From positions 919,217 to 960,356 of the forward strand of contig NZ_HF570958.1 in NCBI RefSeq assembly GCF_001046855.1: 41,140 nucleotides of DNA. Direction: 5' to 3'. Numbering within the stretch: the first letter of the stretch is position 1; every line of letters begins with the position of its first letter. The notes beneath the pieces were generated by a model. The model did not search any database. It was not told the origin of the DNA and worked only from the letters and a program-made list of their open reading frames with translations. A program made the translations under genes and the position numbers. The DNA is from Nostocoides japonicum T1-X7 (lineage in GTDB: Bacteria > Actinomycetota > Actinomycetes > Actinomycetales > Dermatophilaceae). Of this stretch, positions 31,198 to 38,790 are shown piece after piece.

Positions 31198-32013
31198 GTG
31201 GCGACGGACGGCGACAGGGGCAGCGACGGGGACAGGCGGACGGCAGACCCTGCCCGGACGATCGCCGCGCTCTGGGGCACGCGGCCGCCACCCCGACGCG
31301 GCCCCCGCCACACGCTGACGACCGCGCAGGTCGTGGCCGCCGCGATCGCCGTCGCCGACGGCGACCAGGACCTCGACCTGCTGTCGATGCGGCGCGTCGC
31401 GGAGGCGCTCGGGGTCGGGACGATGTCGCTCTACACGTACATCGCGTCGCGCGACGAGCTTCTCGAGGTCATGCTCGACACCGTCTACGCCGAGGCGGTG
31501 GACGAGCTCGCGACCCCCGGGCGGGCCGAGGACTGGCGCGAGGGCCTGCGCCGCGTGGCGGACGTCAACTGGGACCTCGCCCTCCGCCACCCCTGGGTGC
31601 TGCAGATCTTCACCGGCCGGCCACCGCTCGGGCCCCACACCATCGCCAAGTACGAGCTCGAGCTGAGCGTCGTCGACGGCATCGGGCTGACCGACGTGGA
31701 GATGGACGCGGTGGTCACCCTCGTGCAGACCCACGTCGAGGGTCTCGCCCGCCGGCGCGTCGAGGCGGACCGGACCGTCCGGCGCACCGGGCTGACCGAC
31801 GAGCAGTGGTGGTCGCTCGTCGCGCCGCCTCTCGCCGAGGTCCTCGATCCGGCGCGGTTCCCCATCGGGTCACGGGTGGGTCAGGCCGCCGGGCAGGCCC
31901 ACCAGGCGGCGCACAACCCGGAGCACGCCTACCGGTTCGGCCTGGAGCGTCTCATCGCCGGCATCGACGCCCTCATCCGCAGCCGGACGACGCCGCGTCG
32001 CACACGTCGCTGA
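31198..32013 (+). CDS. TetR/AcrR-family regulator of the DrrAB-like exporter
   Basis: The 271-residue TetR protein has a helix-turn-helix around LLSMRRVAEALGVGTMSLYT followed by YIASRDELLEVMLD. The C-terminal domain is of the TetR_C_1 type (WREGLRRVADVNWDLALRHP). The GTG start is supported by TAGCCT exactly 6 nt upstream, indicating a leaderless mRNA. It is divergent from the ABC exporter genes with two operator-like palindromes between, the standard arrangement for a drug-responsive repressor. Confidence 0.92.
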   Translation: MATDGDRGSDGDRRTADPARTIAALWGTRPPPRRGPRHTLTTAQVVAAAIAVADGDQDLDLLSMRRVAEALGVGTMSLYTYIASRDELLEVMLDTVYAEAVDELATPGRAEDWREGLRRVADVNWDLALRHPWVLQIFTGRPPLGPHTIAKYELELSVVDGIGLTDVEMDAVVTLVQTHVEGLARRRVEADRTVRRTGLTDEQWWSLVAPPLAEVLDPARFPIGSRVGQAAGQAHQAAHNPEHAYRFGLERLIAGIDALIRSRTTPRRTRR

Positions 32014-32071
32014 GGCGTCGACGCCTCGTGGGGAAGGCGGCCCGAGTCCTGGCTGCGACCGGTTTCCCCAC
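32012..32071. repeat. Stem-loop repeat after tetR, dispersed family
   Basis: A perfect 16-bp palindrome GAGGCGTCGACGCCTC (32012-32027, overlapping the tetR stop) is followed by GTGGGGAA (32028) and TTCCCCAC (to 32071). The order GCGTCGA-GCCTCGTGGGGAAG...GAGTCCTGGCT...TTCCCCA matches the element at 9962-10016. Confidence 0.75.
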
Positions 32072-32084
32072 AAGGGACTCGCGG

Positions 32085-33119
32085 CTATCGGATGCCGAAG
32101 ATCCGGACGAACATCGGGGTGTCCATGAGCGTGTGCGGCGCGATCGCGTGGTATGCCCACACGTGGGTCCATGCGTTGGCGCTGCGGATCGTGATGAACG
32201 CCTTGAACATCCCGGGCCCGGTGTAGAAGAGGAGGACGAACAGCGTGGACAGCACCGCGTCGACGGGGGAGTGGAACGTCGTCCAGCCGTCGGGGAGGTG
32301 CAGCAGCGCGTAGGTGGTGCCGCCGAGGACGACGGCCGCGGGCACCGACCTGGTCAGCTTGAGGTAGCGGGGGACGAGGATGCAGGCGACGAAGACCATG
32401 GTCGGCAGGACGGTGCCGGCGAAGGACAGGACGAACGTCAGCGGTGCGCCGAGGAGCACCTGTCGCCCGGTGAGGTCGAGGATCTCGTGGTTGAGGGACA
32501 GCTGCACGGTCGACTCGATGAGCAGGACGACGGCGACGAGGAGCAGGTCGGCTCGCCGGTCGGCCGAGCGGAGGTTCAGCTGCTCGCTCGTGTAGCGGCG
32601 CCGGAACCAGACGAGCGGCACGACCGCATACGCCACGACGTTGTAGACCGCCCAGGTGACGGCCTCCGCGGGGACGACGGGCTGGCCGGTGCGCACGACC
32701 ATCCCGTCGAGGTGGAAGCCGAACGCGTGGTAGCCCAGGGCCCGCCCGAGGAGGTAGCCGCCGACCATCGCGAGGACGCCGTAGCCGATCGTCGCCGCCG
32801 TCTCCCGGGCCGCGACGGCGCGGCTCGGCACACGGGCCGCGATGTCGGGGACGCGGCGGCGCCGGGTGAGCAGGTGAACGACACCCATGAGGGCGAACAC
32901 CTCGAGGAACATGGCGTCGGTCTGTGCGACGACCCCCGCGGTCGGCGGGTCCGCGAGCGTCGAGGCGTGGAAGGGCAGGTGCCCGCCACCGAAGGCGAGG
33001 AGCGCGAGGTTGACGAGCGCCCAGCCGGCCACCGCGAGCCAGATGCTGCGGTGGCGCAGCACGGGACGCCACCGGTCGGCGAGACGGGGCGGACGCGTGG
33101 CGATCGGGGTCTCGGTCAT
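32085..33119 (-). CDS. Multi-pass membrane protein of uncertain family
   Basis: The 344-residue protein has about eight hydrophobic segments (for example SIWLAVAGWALVNLALLAFG, DLLLVAVVLLIESTVQLSLN, GTVLPTMVFVACILVPRYL, AVLSTLFVLLFYTGPGMFKA). The C-terminus has AWTHVWAYHAIAPHTLMDTP with spaced histidines. The topology resembles CPBP-type intramembrane proteases, but the EExxxR motif is not visible, so I leave the function open. ATG 33119 is chosen; ATG 33131 is possible. It is divergent from a TetR gene 75 bp away, which probably represses it. Confidence 0.75.
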   Translation of the reverse strand: MTETPIATRPPRLADRWRPVLRHRSIWLAVAGWALVNLALLAFGGGHLPFHASTLADPPTAGVVAQTDAMFLEVFALMGVVHLLTRRRRVPDIAARVPSRAVAARETAATIGYGVLAMVGGYLLGRALGYHAFGFHLDGMVVRTGQPVVPAEAVTWAVYNVVAYAVVPLVWFRRRYTSEQLNLRSADRRADLLLVAVVLLIESTVQLSLNHEILDLTGRQVLLGAPLTFVLSFAGTVLPTMVFVACILVPRYLKLTRSVPAAVVLGGTTYALLHLPDGWTTFHSPVDAVLSTLFVLLFYTGPGMFKAFITIRSANAWTHVWAYHAIAPHTLMDTPMFVRIFGIR

Positions 33120-33136
33120 GATGGTCACCATACGGC

Positions 33137-33188
33137 TGCATGGTGCATCTGTATAGTGCAATTGTATGGTGCGATCGTATAGCATCGG
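33137..33188. promoter_or_regulatory. Four tandem 13-bp repeats between divergent genes
   Basis: TGCATGGTGCATC (33137), TGTATAGTGCAAT (33150), TGTATGGTGCGAT (33163) and CGTATAGCATCGG (33176) follow one another without gaps; the consensus is about TGYATRGTGCRAT. The array fills the space between the membrane protein and TetR genes and contains likely -10 hexamers (TATAGT), so it is a probable TetR operator array. Confidence 0.65.
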
Positions 33189-33193
33189 TGACC

Positions 33194-33802
33194 ATGGAGA
33201 CGAAGGACGGCGCGACGCCGGCCGTCAAGCAGCGCGTCATCGACGCCGTCCTCGCGATCACCGCCTCGCGCGGGCTCGACCAGGCCACCATGCGCGAGGT
33301 CGCCAAGGAGGCCGGCGTGTCCGTCGGCAGCGTCCAGTACTACTGCCGCACGCGCGACGACATGCTCGTCATCGCCTGCCGGCACGTCATGGACCGGATC
33401 GTCGCCCGCGGTGAGGCGCTGCCGCGCACCGGACCCGTGGGCTCGGTCGTCCGGGCGTATGCCCAGGAGTTCCTTCCCCTCGACGAGGTCCGTGCCGACG
33501 AGCAGCGGGTCTACCTCGCCTTCGTCGCCCGCGCCGCCGTCGTGCCGGACCTGGCCCGGCTCCAGCACGAGTTCACCGCACGGCTGCGCGCGGCGTGCGC
33601 GGAGGCGTTCCGCCTCGCCCAGGAGCGCGGCGAGACGCACACGGCGTTCGACGCCGACGTCGCGGCGAGCGCCACCGTGGCGATGCTCGACGGGCTCCTC
33701 GTCCACCTCCTGAGCGACCCGGAGGGTATGCCGGGCCCGCTCGCCATCGCGATCCTCGACGAGCACCTCGCCCGCTTCGTCGACATCGGAATCCCGGTGT
33801 GA
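33194..33802 (+). CDS. TetR-family regulator
   Basis: The 202-residue protein has the TetR helix-turn-helix LDQATMREVAKEAGVSVGSV followed by QYYCRTRDDMLVIAC, with a helical C-terminal domain (RADEQRVYLAFVARAAVVPD, FDADVAASATVAMLDGLLVH) of the BetI/TetR_C_6 kind. ATG 33194 is favoured because upstream codons would lie in the 13-mer array. It is divergent from the membrane protein gene, its probable target. Confidence 0.9.
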   Translation: METKDGATPAVKQRVIDAVLAITASRGLDQATMREVAKEAGVSVGSVQYYCRTRDDMLVIACRHVMDRIVARGEALPRTGPVGSVVRAYAQEFLPLDEVRADEQRVYLAFVARAAVVPDLARLQHEFTARLRAACAEAFRLAQERGETHTAFDADVAASATVAMLDGLLVHLLSDPEGMPGPLAIAILDEHLARFVDIGIPV

Positions 33803-33847
33803 CCAGCGCCCCTCGACCTCGGCCCGTGCTCAGGACGTCGGGCCGGG

Positions 33848-34498
33848 TCACGCGAGGCCGGCGTGGTGGGCGAGGATCGCCGCCTGGACGCGGTTGCGCA
33901 CGCCGAGCCGGGTGAAGATGTCCCTGAGGTAGCCCTTGACGGTGCCCTCGACGAGGAAGAGCTCCGCGGCGATCTCGGCGTTCGAACGGCCGCGGGCGAG
34001 CAAGGTCAGGACGTCGCGCTCCCTCGGCGTGAGGTTGGCCACGGCCCGCGAGGCGTCTTGCATGGGCGTCGTCGAGGTCGTACGGAGAACCTCGATGAGG
34101 TGGGCGGCGACGGCGGGCGAGAGCGTCGCGCCGCCGGCTGCGGCGGCCTTGACGCCGCGGATGAGGTCGTACGGGTCGCCGGACTTGACGAGGAATCCGT
34201 TGACACCGAGGCGCACGGCGCGCGCGATGTAGTCGTCGTCGCCGAAGGTCGTGACGATGAGCACGGCCTGCCGCGGTCGGGCACTCCGGATCTGCTCGAC
34301 GGCCGCGAGCCCGTCGAGCTCGGGCATCCGGATGTCCATGAGGACGACGTCGGGACGCTCGGAGAGGGTGAGCGTCACGGCCTGTCGGCCGGTCGCGGCG
34401 ACGGCGGGGACCACCTCGATCTCGGGGTCGGACTCGAGGATGGCTCGGAAGCCGGCGCGGATCGCGAGCTCGTCGTCGGCGAGAAGGACGCGGATCAC
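33848..34498 (-). CDS. NarL/LuxR-family response regulator
   Basis: The 216-residue regulator has a receiver domain IRVLLADDELAIRAGFRAIL with the phosphoacceptor Asp in DVVLMDIRMPELDGL. A LuxR-type helix-turn-helix follows: LTPRERDVLTLLARGRSNAE continuing IAAELFLVEGTVKGYLRDIF. GTG 34498 overlaps the kinase stop (GTGA). It is the last gene of the ATPase-permease-kinase-regulator operon and probably activates the transporter genes in response to cell-envelope or antibiotic stress. Confidence 0.95.
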   Translation of the reverse strand: MIRVLLADDELAIRAGFRAILESDPEIEVVPAVAATGRQAVTLTLSERPDVVLMDIRMPELDGLAAVEQIRSARPRQAVLIVTTFGDDDYIARAVRLGVNGFLVKSGDPYDLIRGVKAAAAGGATLSPAVAAHLIEVLRTTSTTPMQDASRAVANLTPRERDVLTLLARGRSNAEIAAELFLVEGTVKGYLRDIFTRLGVRNRVQAAILAHHAGLA

Positions 34499-35709
34499 AG
34501 CCACGACTGCTTCCGGAGGTCGGTCAGCCGCACGACGACGCCCTCGTCGGAGCACACCTCGAAGACGGCGAGGCCGAGGGGGAAGTTGCCGTCGGTGTAG
34601 TACGCGCACGACCAGTCGGGGTCGTGCGCGTGCGTCGGAACGAGGCGGACGGGTGCCTGGCGGGGCGGCAGCAGCCGCTCAGCGGTGGGGGCGGGTATGC
34701 CGACCCGCAGCCTGGCGAAGACGCTGTCCTCCACGACGTCGTCATGGGTCGACCAGGCGTAGAAGCCGATGAGCACGAGAACGGCGACCGTGGTGGGGAC
34801 GAGGGCGGACGCGACGGTTCGCCGCAGCGGCGAGCGACGTCGGGTCCCGACGTCCGCCGGGGTCGACGTTGGGTGTCGCGGGATCCGCGCCGCCACGACG
34901 AACTCGCCATCCTCGACCATGTGGTCGAGTCGCCCGCCGGACAGGGCGAGCCGGCGGCCCAGCGCGTCGAGACCGGTCGCGGACGTGCTCGTCCGCGACC
35001 GCTGGATCTGGTCGGAGGGCATCGGGTTGCGCACCTCGACGGCGACGACGTCGGGGTCGGTGCGGTAGGCGATGGTGACCGGCCGGCCGGGCGCGTGGGT
35101 GAGGGCGTTGGTCAGCGTCTCGCGGAGCACCTGGTGCAGCCCGTGCTCGACGGTCGTCGGAAGCCGTGGGGGTCTACGTCCGGTCTGCGAGATCGACACG
35201 CCGGATGCGGTGAGCCGGTCGATCATCGCGTCGATGCTCTCGGAGGTGGCGTCCTCGCGGGCGGACTCGAGCGCACGGTGGAGCTGTTCGACGGCCTTGG
35301 CGACGTCGCGGCGGATGTCGGCGGCCTGCTCCTGCACGGCTCCGGTCGTGCGGACCTGGAGGTTGCCGGCCTTGAGGGCGATGAGGCTCAGCTCGTGGCC
35401 GAGCGCGTCGTGGAGCTCGTCGGCGAGCCGGCTGCGGTCGGCCAGGATCGCATTCGTCGCGATCGCCTGCTCGTAGTCATGCCGGAACCCGCGGTAGCGG
35501 ATGACGAGGAGCCCGAGCCAGACGAGGACGACGAGCACGAGCTGGAGAGCGACGAACAGGACCGTGGCCCGTGTCGCGGCCCACCAGCCGAGCATGGCCA
35601 CCTCCAGCACCACGCACGCGACCGCATACACCGCGACGGTCGACGCACGCGGCGGCAACCGGATCATGCCCTCCACACTAGGCATCTCTCTGCGCGCCGC
35701 AGCCGTCAT
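34495..35709 (-). CDS. NarL-type sensor kinase with extra C-terminal membrane-anchored domain
   Basis: The 404-residue kinase has two N-terminal membrane segments (residues about 24-70), then the HisKA_3 dimerisation box SRLADELHDALGHELSLIAL with the phospho-His. The ATPase has N box LRETLTNALTHAPG and G-region GLDALGRRLALSGGRL. Unusually, after the ATPase come a basic linker, a third hydrophobic segment (LVPTTVAVLVLIGFYAWS) and about 85 residues with DSVFARLRVGIPAPTAERLL and two cysteines (DPDWSCAYYTDG, VFEVCSDEGVVV), probably extracytoplasmic. Start overlaps the permease stop. This tail may be the true sensor. Confidence 0.9.
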   Translation of the reverse strand: MTAAARREMPSVEGMIRLPPRASTVAVYAVACVVLEVAMLGWWAATRATVLFVALQLVLVVLVWLGLLVIRYRGFRHDYEQAIATNAILADRSRLADELHDALGHELSLIALKAGNLQVRTTGAVQEQAADIRRDVAKAVEQLHRALESAREDATSESIDAMIDRLTASGVSISQTGRRPPRLPTTVEHGLHQVLRETLTNALTHAPGRPVTIAYRTDPDVVAVEVRNPMPSDQIQRSRTSTSATGLDALGRRLALSGGRLDHMVEDGEFVVAARIPRHPTSTPADVGTRRRSPLRRTVASALVPTTVAVLVLIGFYAWSTHDDVVEDSVFARLRVGIPAPTAERLLPPRQAPVRLVPTHAHDPDWSCAYYTDGNFPLGLAVFEVCSDEGVVVRLTDLRKQSWL

Positions 35710-36434
35710 GCGTCACGACGTGCGAGCTGCACGGAGGCGATCGCATAGGTCGCGGCGGCCCACGCCGTCACGACGAGCAGGCCGACGAGGGAGGGATAGT
35801 CGGCGTCGCTCGCGACGATGAACCGTGCGGCGCCGCCCGCCGGCGTCCACACACTGACCGATGACGGCAGGGCGAGCATCCCGACGAGGAGGACGACGCC
35901 GACGCAGAGGGTGCCGACGGAGTGGCGGAGGATGGCACCGATCGCGACGAGCAGGACGACGGCCGCGGCGAACACCGCCCCCACGCGCAGCATCGTGACG
36001 ACGGGCGTCTCGGCGAGCGGCGCCGCGTGACCGGCGAGGGCGAGAGTCGCTGCGGCGAGACCGAGCCCGGCGGTGGCGCAACCGCTGAGGAAGCCGACGA
36101 CGACGCCGACGACGGTCTTGCCGGCGAGGACGACGGCTCGCCGGGGCTGTGCCTGGAAGGTGGAGCGGATGCTGCCGCTGGAGTACTCGGCGGTGATGAG
36201 CACCATGGCGAAGGCCGCGAGCGTCAGCAGACCGAACTGCACGGCGGGGCCCAACGCGTCGATGGCCCGCATCGTCGCCTGCGCCGGGCGGTCCCCGGTC
36301 CCGATGTCGTGGACGAAGTCGTTGCCCAGCGACGCCGCCGTGACGAGGACGAGGACGACCGTCCCGACGAGGCACAGCAGCGGGGAGAGGAGGGAGAACG
36401 TCTTGCCCCACTCGGCACGAAGCGCCCGCATCAT
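35706..36434 (-). CDS. ABC-2 type permease
   Basis: The 242-residue membrane protein begins MMRALRAEWGKTFSLLSPLL and has six predicted segments. ITAEYSSGSIRSTFQAQPRR, with the conserved E-Y-x-x-G-S/T-I-R, is typical of ABC-2 permeases of the bacitracin/lantibiotic export type. It overlaps the ATPase stop by 4 nt and the kinase start by 4 nt, showing tight coupling of transporter and two-component genes. Confidence 0.92.
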   Translation of the reverse strand: MMRALRAEWGKTFSLLSPLLCLVGTVVLVLVTAASLGNDFVHDIGTGDRPAQATMRAIDALGPAVQFGLLTLAAFAMVLITAEYSSGSIRSTFQAQPRRAVVLAGKTVVGVVVGFLSGCATAGLGLAAATLALAGHAAPLAETPVVTMLRVGAVFAAAVVLLVAIGAILRHSVGTLCVGVVLLVGMLALPSSVSVWTPAGGAARFIVASDADYPSLVGLLVVTAWAAATYAIASVQLARRDA

Positions 36435-37381
36435 CGGCTCGCGCCTTCAGGCCCGCCCGACGCCGATGGCGCGTCGGCTCTGCGGAACTCGAAGGCGTCC
36501 TCCACGAGACGGAGGTATCCCTCCTCGAGGGTCGCCGGGGTCACGGACAGCGAGTGCACTCGCATCCCCTCGTCGAAGGCGGCGTCGCCGATGCGCGCGG
36601 GTGTGCCGCCCGTGATCTCGAGCTCTCCGGGCGACGTCTCCGCCACGGACATCCCGGCCCGGTCGAGGGCCCGGGTCAGCCCGGGGGCCGCGGCGACGTC
36701 GGGCGTCCGCAGGACCACGACGTCGGAGACCGAGGAGACCAGCTCGTCGGTGCTGCAGTCGGCGAGGAGGCGTCCCTTCCCCATGACGATCACCCGGTCG
36801 ACCGTCTGGTGCATCTCCGCCATGAGGTGACTGGAGACGAGAACGGTACGACCCTCCGACGCGAATTCCTTCAGCAGCAACCGGATCCAGCGGACACCGT
36901 CGGTGTCGAGCCCGTTCATCGGCTCGTCGAGCACGAGCACCGCGGGGTCCCCGAGAAGGGCTGCGGCGATCCCCAAGCGCTGCCCCATCCCCAGGGAGAA
37001 GCTGCCGGCACGGCGTCGGGCCACCGATTCGAGCCCGACCAGCTCGATCACCTCGTCGACCCGGCGCGACGGGATCCCCGCATACCGGGCCAGCGCGAGC
37101 AGGTGCGCCCGTGCGCTCCGTCGAGGGTGGTAGGACCGGGCGTCCAGGTGCGCGCCCACCGTCTGCAACGGGCGAGGCAGTCGGGCATACGGGATACCGT
37201 CGATCGTCACCCGTCCGCGTGTCGGACGGTCGAGTCCCAGGAGGAGCCGCATCGCCGTCGACTTGCCCGCGCCGTTGGGTCCGAGCAGTCCCGTCACATG
37301 CCCGCTGCGGACCTGGACCGTCACGGCGTCCAGCGCCGTCGTCGCGCCGTAGTGCTTGGTCACCGCGTCGAAACAGATCAT
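36431..37381 (-). CDS. ABC transporter ATPase, bacitracin/lantibiotic exporter type
   Basis: The 316-residue ATPase has Walker A GLLGPNGAGKSTAMRLLLGL, ABC signature SFSLGMGQRLGIAAALL, Walker B AVLVLDEPMNGLDTDGVRWI and H-loop VLVSSHLMAEMHQTVDRVIV. A C-terminal domain of about 90 residues (VVLRTPDVAAAPGLTRALDR, FDEGMRVHSLSVTPATLEEG) follows. ATG 37381 begins MICFDAVTKHYGATTALDAV; the open frame further upstream carries no similarity. It is the first gene of the operon that ends in the NarL-type regulator, suggesting self-protection against a cell-wall-active compound. Confidence 0.94.
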   Translation of the reverse strand: MICFDAVTKHYGATTALDAVTVQVRSGHVTGLLGPNGAGKSTAMRLLLGLDRPTRGRVTIDGIPYARLPRPLQTVGAHLDARSYHPRRSARAHLLALARYAGIPSRRVDEVIELVGLESVARRRAGSFSLGMGQRLGIAAALLGDPAVLVLDEPMNGLDTDGVRWIRLLLKEFASEGRTVLVSSHLMAEMHQTVDRVIVMGKGRLLADCSTDELVSSVSDVVVLRTPDVAAAPGLTRALDRAGMSVAETSPGELEITGGTPARIGDAAFDEGMRVHSLSVTPATLEEGYLRLVEDAFEFRRADAPSASGGPEGASR

Positions 37382-37642
37382 CGCTCCATGGTGAGCAGGC
37401 GCGTCGCCCGCCACCACTGCCGAAAGGAAGGGACCTCGCCGTCCTCGGCGGAGGCCCGGGTGGCCGGTTCGACGGTATGCCGCGGGAGTCCGCGACCGAC
37501 GAGCAGGAGCGCCAGGGTCGCCGCGATGCCGCCGAGGCCGAAGCGGGCGCAGCCGAGGACGGCGTACCTTCGGCAACACCGTCCGGTGGACAGACGGGAA
37601 CTCTGGGCGCGTCGTCGGGCATAAGGAGGTGTGAGGGCATCG

Positions 37643-38087
37643 ATGGACGTCGACTCCGACGCAGTGCTATGGGCGCGATCCCAGGGCGGGCTGGCGTCGG
37701 CATTCGGCGAGCTGTTCCGCCGCCACTCCTCGGCCGTGTACAACCACGCGTTCCGGCGGACAGCCTCGTGGGAACGGGCCGAGGACGTGGTGTCCATCGT
37801 GTTCCTCGAAGCGTGGCGAGCGCGAGGCAAGGTCGTCCTCGATGCTGACGGGTCGCTGCTTCCGTGGCTCCTCGGCATCGCGAACAACGTTCTGCGGCAT
37901 GAGTATCGAGCCCGGGAAGCAGGAGGTCATCGCGTTGTGTGTCTGGGCGGAACTCACCTATGAGCAGGCAGCTGTTGCGATGAACGTCCCGGTCGGGACT
38001 GTCCGGTCCAGGCTGTCGCGCGCGCGAGCCAAGCTGCGCGCGAGGGTCGCGGCACCGACGCGCCCGATCTCGATGGCGAGACGAGAC
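37643..38087 (+). pseudogene. ECF sigma factor with internal deletion and frame change
   Basis: Region 2 is intact: AFGELFRRHSSAVYNHAFRR, WERAEDVVSIVFLEAWRARG and PWLLGIANNVLRHEYRAREA. At about 37912-37922 the frame changes, and directly afterwards region 4 begins: QEVIALCVWAELTYEQAAVA then MNVPVGTVRSRLSRARAKLR. The linker normally found between the two regions is absent, so a deletion removed it and shifted the frame. Region 4 then runs without a stop into the next gene. AGGAGG lies 13 nt before ATG 37643; a GTG at 37631 is also open. It cannot make a normal sigma factor. Confidence 0.8.
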
Positions 38088-38600
38088 ATGAGACGTCTGG
38101 ACCTCCCACCGACCCGCTCGTTCGCCGGCCCTCGAGCAGAGGCGATCGAACACCTCTTGTATGAGGTCGTCGCCTCGAGGGCGCGGCCTCGGCGCAGTCG
38201 TCGTCGGATGGTGGCTGCGATCGCCGGGGTCGGTCTGGCGGGTGCGGGCGTCGCGGTCGCTCGGACCGTGCTGGCTCCGGCTGCTGATGACTCGCTGGTG
38301 CGGTGTCACTCCACGGTGCAGGTCGGGCGGGGTGACGACTTCGCCGGCACGTCGGTCGCTTCGGCGGTGCCCGGGGGTGGACCCGTTCCGATGGATCACG
38401 CTGTGGAAGCGTGCCGTGACCTCTGGCAGCAGGGCCTGCGTCGGGGATCGGATCGCGTGGGTTCCCCCGGCGCCGGTGGTAGCCGAACCGTGCCGCCGCT
38501 GGTCGGCTGTGTGGACACCGACGGGGTCGCCGCCGTGTTCCCCGGCGACCCGGGACTGTGCCCGACTCTCGGGCTCCGCTCGCTGCGAACGGGGGGCTGA
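38088..38600 (+). CDS. Membrane-anchored partner protein of the sigma factor
   Basis: A protein of about 170 residues with a basic N-terminus (MRRLDLPPTRSFAGPRAEAI), one hydrophobic segment (MVAAIAGVGLAGAGVAVART) and an exported domain with ACRDLWQQG and PPLVGCVDTDGVAAVFPGDP ending LCPTLGL. This pattern is familiar from proteins encoded directly after sigma-70-like factors in actinomycetes, presumed to act as anti-sigma or sensor partners. It is in the same frame as sigma region 4 with no stop between; ATG 38088 is the first sensible start. With the sigma factor gone its role is unclear. Confidence 0.65.
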   Translation: MRRLDLPPTRSFAGPRAEAIEHLLYEVVASRARPRRSRRRMVAAIAGVGLAGAGVAVARTVLAPAADDSLVRCHSTVQVGRGDDFAGTSVASAVPGGGPVPMDHAVEACRDLWQQGLRRGSDRVGSPGAGGSRTVPPLVGCVDTDGVAAVFPGDPGLCPTLGLRSLRTGG

Positions 38601-38643
38601 ACGGCGGGTCCCTCGGCCCGGCGGCGTCGGGCCGGTTGCCCAT

Positions 38644-38695
38644 GCTTGTGGGGAAGGTGGTTGTCGTCCTGACGCCCGCCAGTCTCCCCACAAGC
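38644..38695. repeat. Stem-loop repeat, dispersed family, third copy
   Basis: GCTTGTGGGGA (38644-38654) and TCCCCACAAGC (38685-38695) form an 11-bp perfect stem around a 30-nt loop. The TGTGGGGA/TCCCCACA ends are shared with the copies near 9975 and 32028; the loop differs. Confidence 0.75.
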
Positions 38696-38746
38696 GTTGC
38701 TGCCCGCCATCGAGGACACGGCGGCCTCACCCGTGCGGCGTGACCT

Positions 38747-38790
38747 CCGGCATACCGGCATACCGGCTGACCGGCTGACCGGCTAACCGG
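38747..38790. repeat. 8-bp tandem repeats at the 3' end of the glucosidase gene
   Basis: CCGGCATA x2, CCGGCTGA x2 and CCGGCTAA x1, then CCGG, run in unbroken 8-bp steps from 38747. The glucosidase stop codon (minus strand TAG, 38785-38783) lies inside the array, so slippage here would alter only the last residues. Confidence 0.85.

Noticed and set aside
36447..38693. A long minus-strand open frame across the sigma factor and ABC ATPase
   Set aside because: It overlaps the ABC ATPase in another frame and has no recognisable domain, while the ATPase frame has all family motifs.
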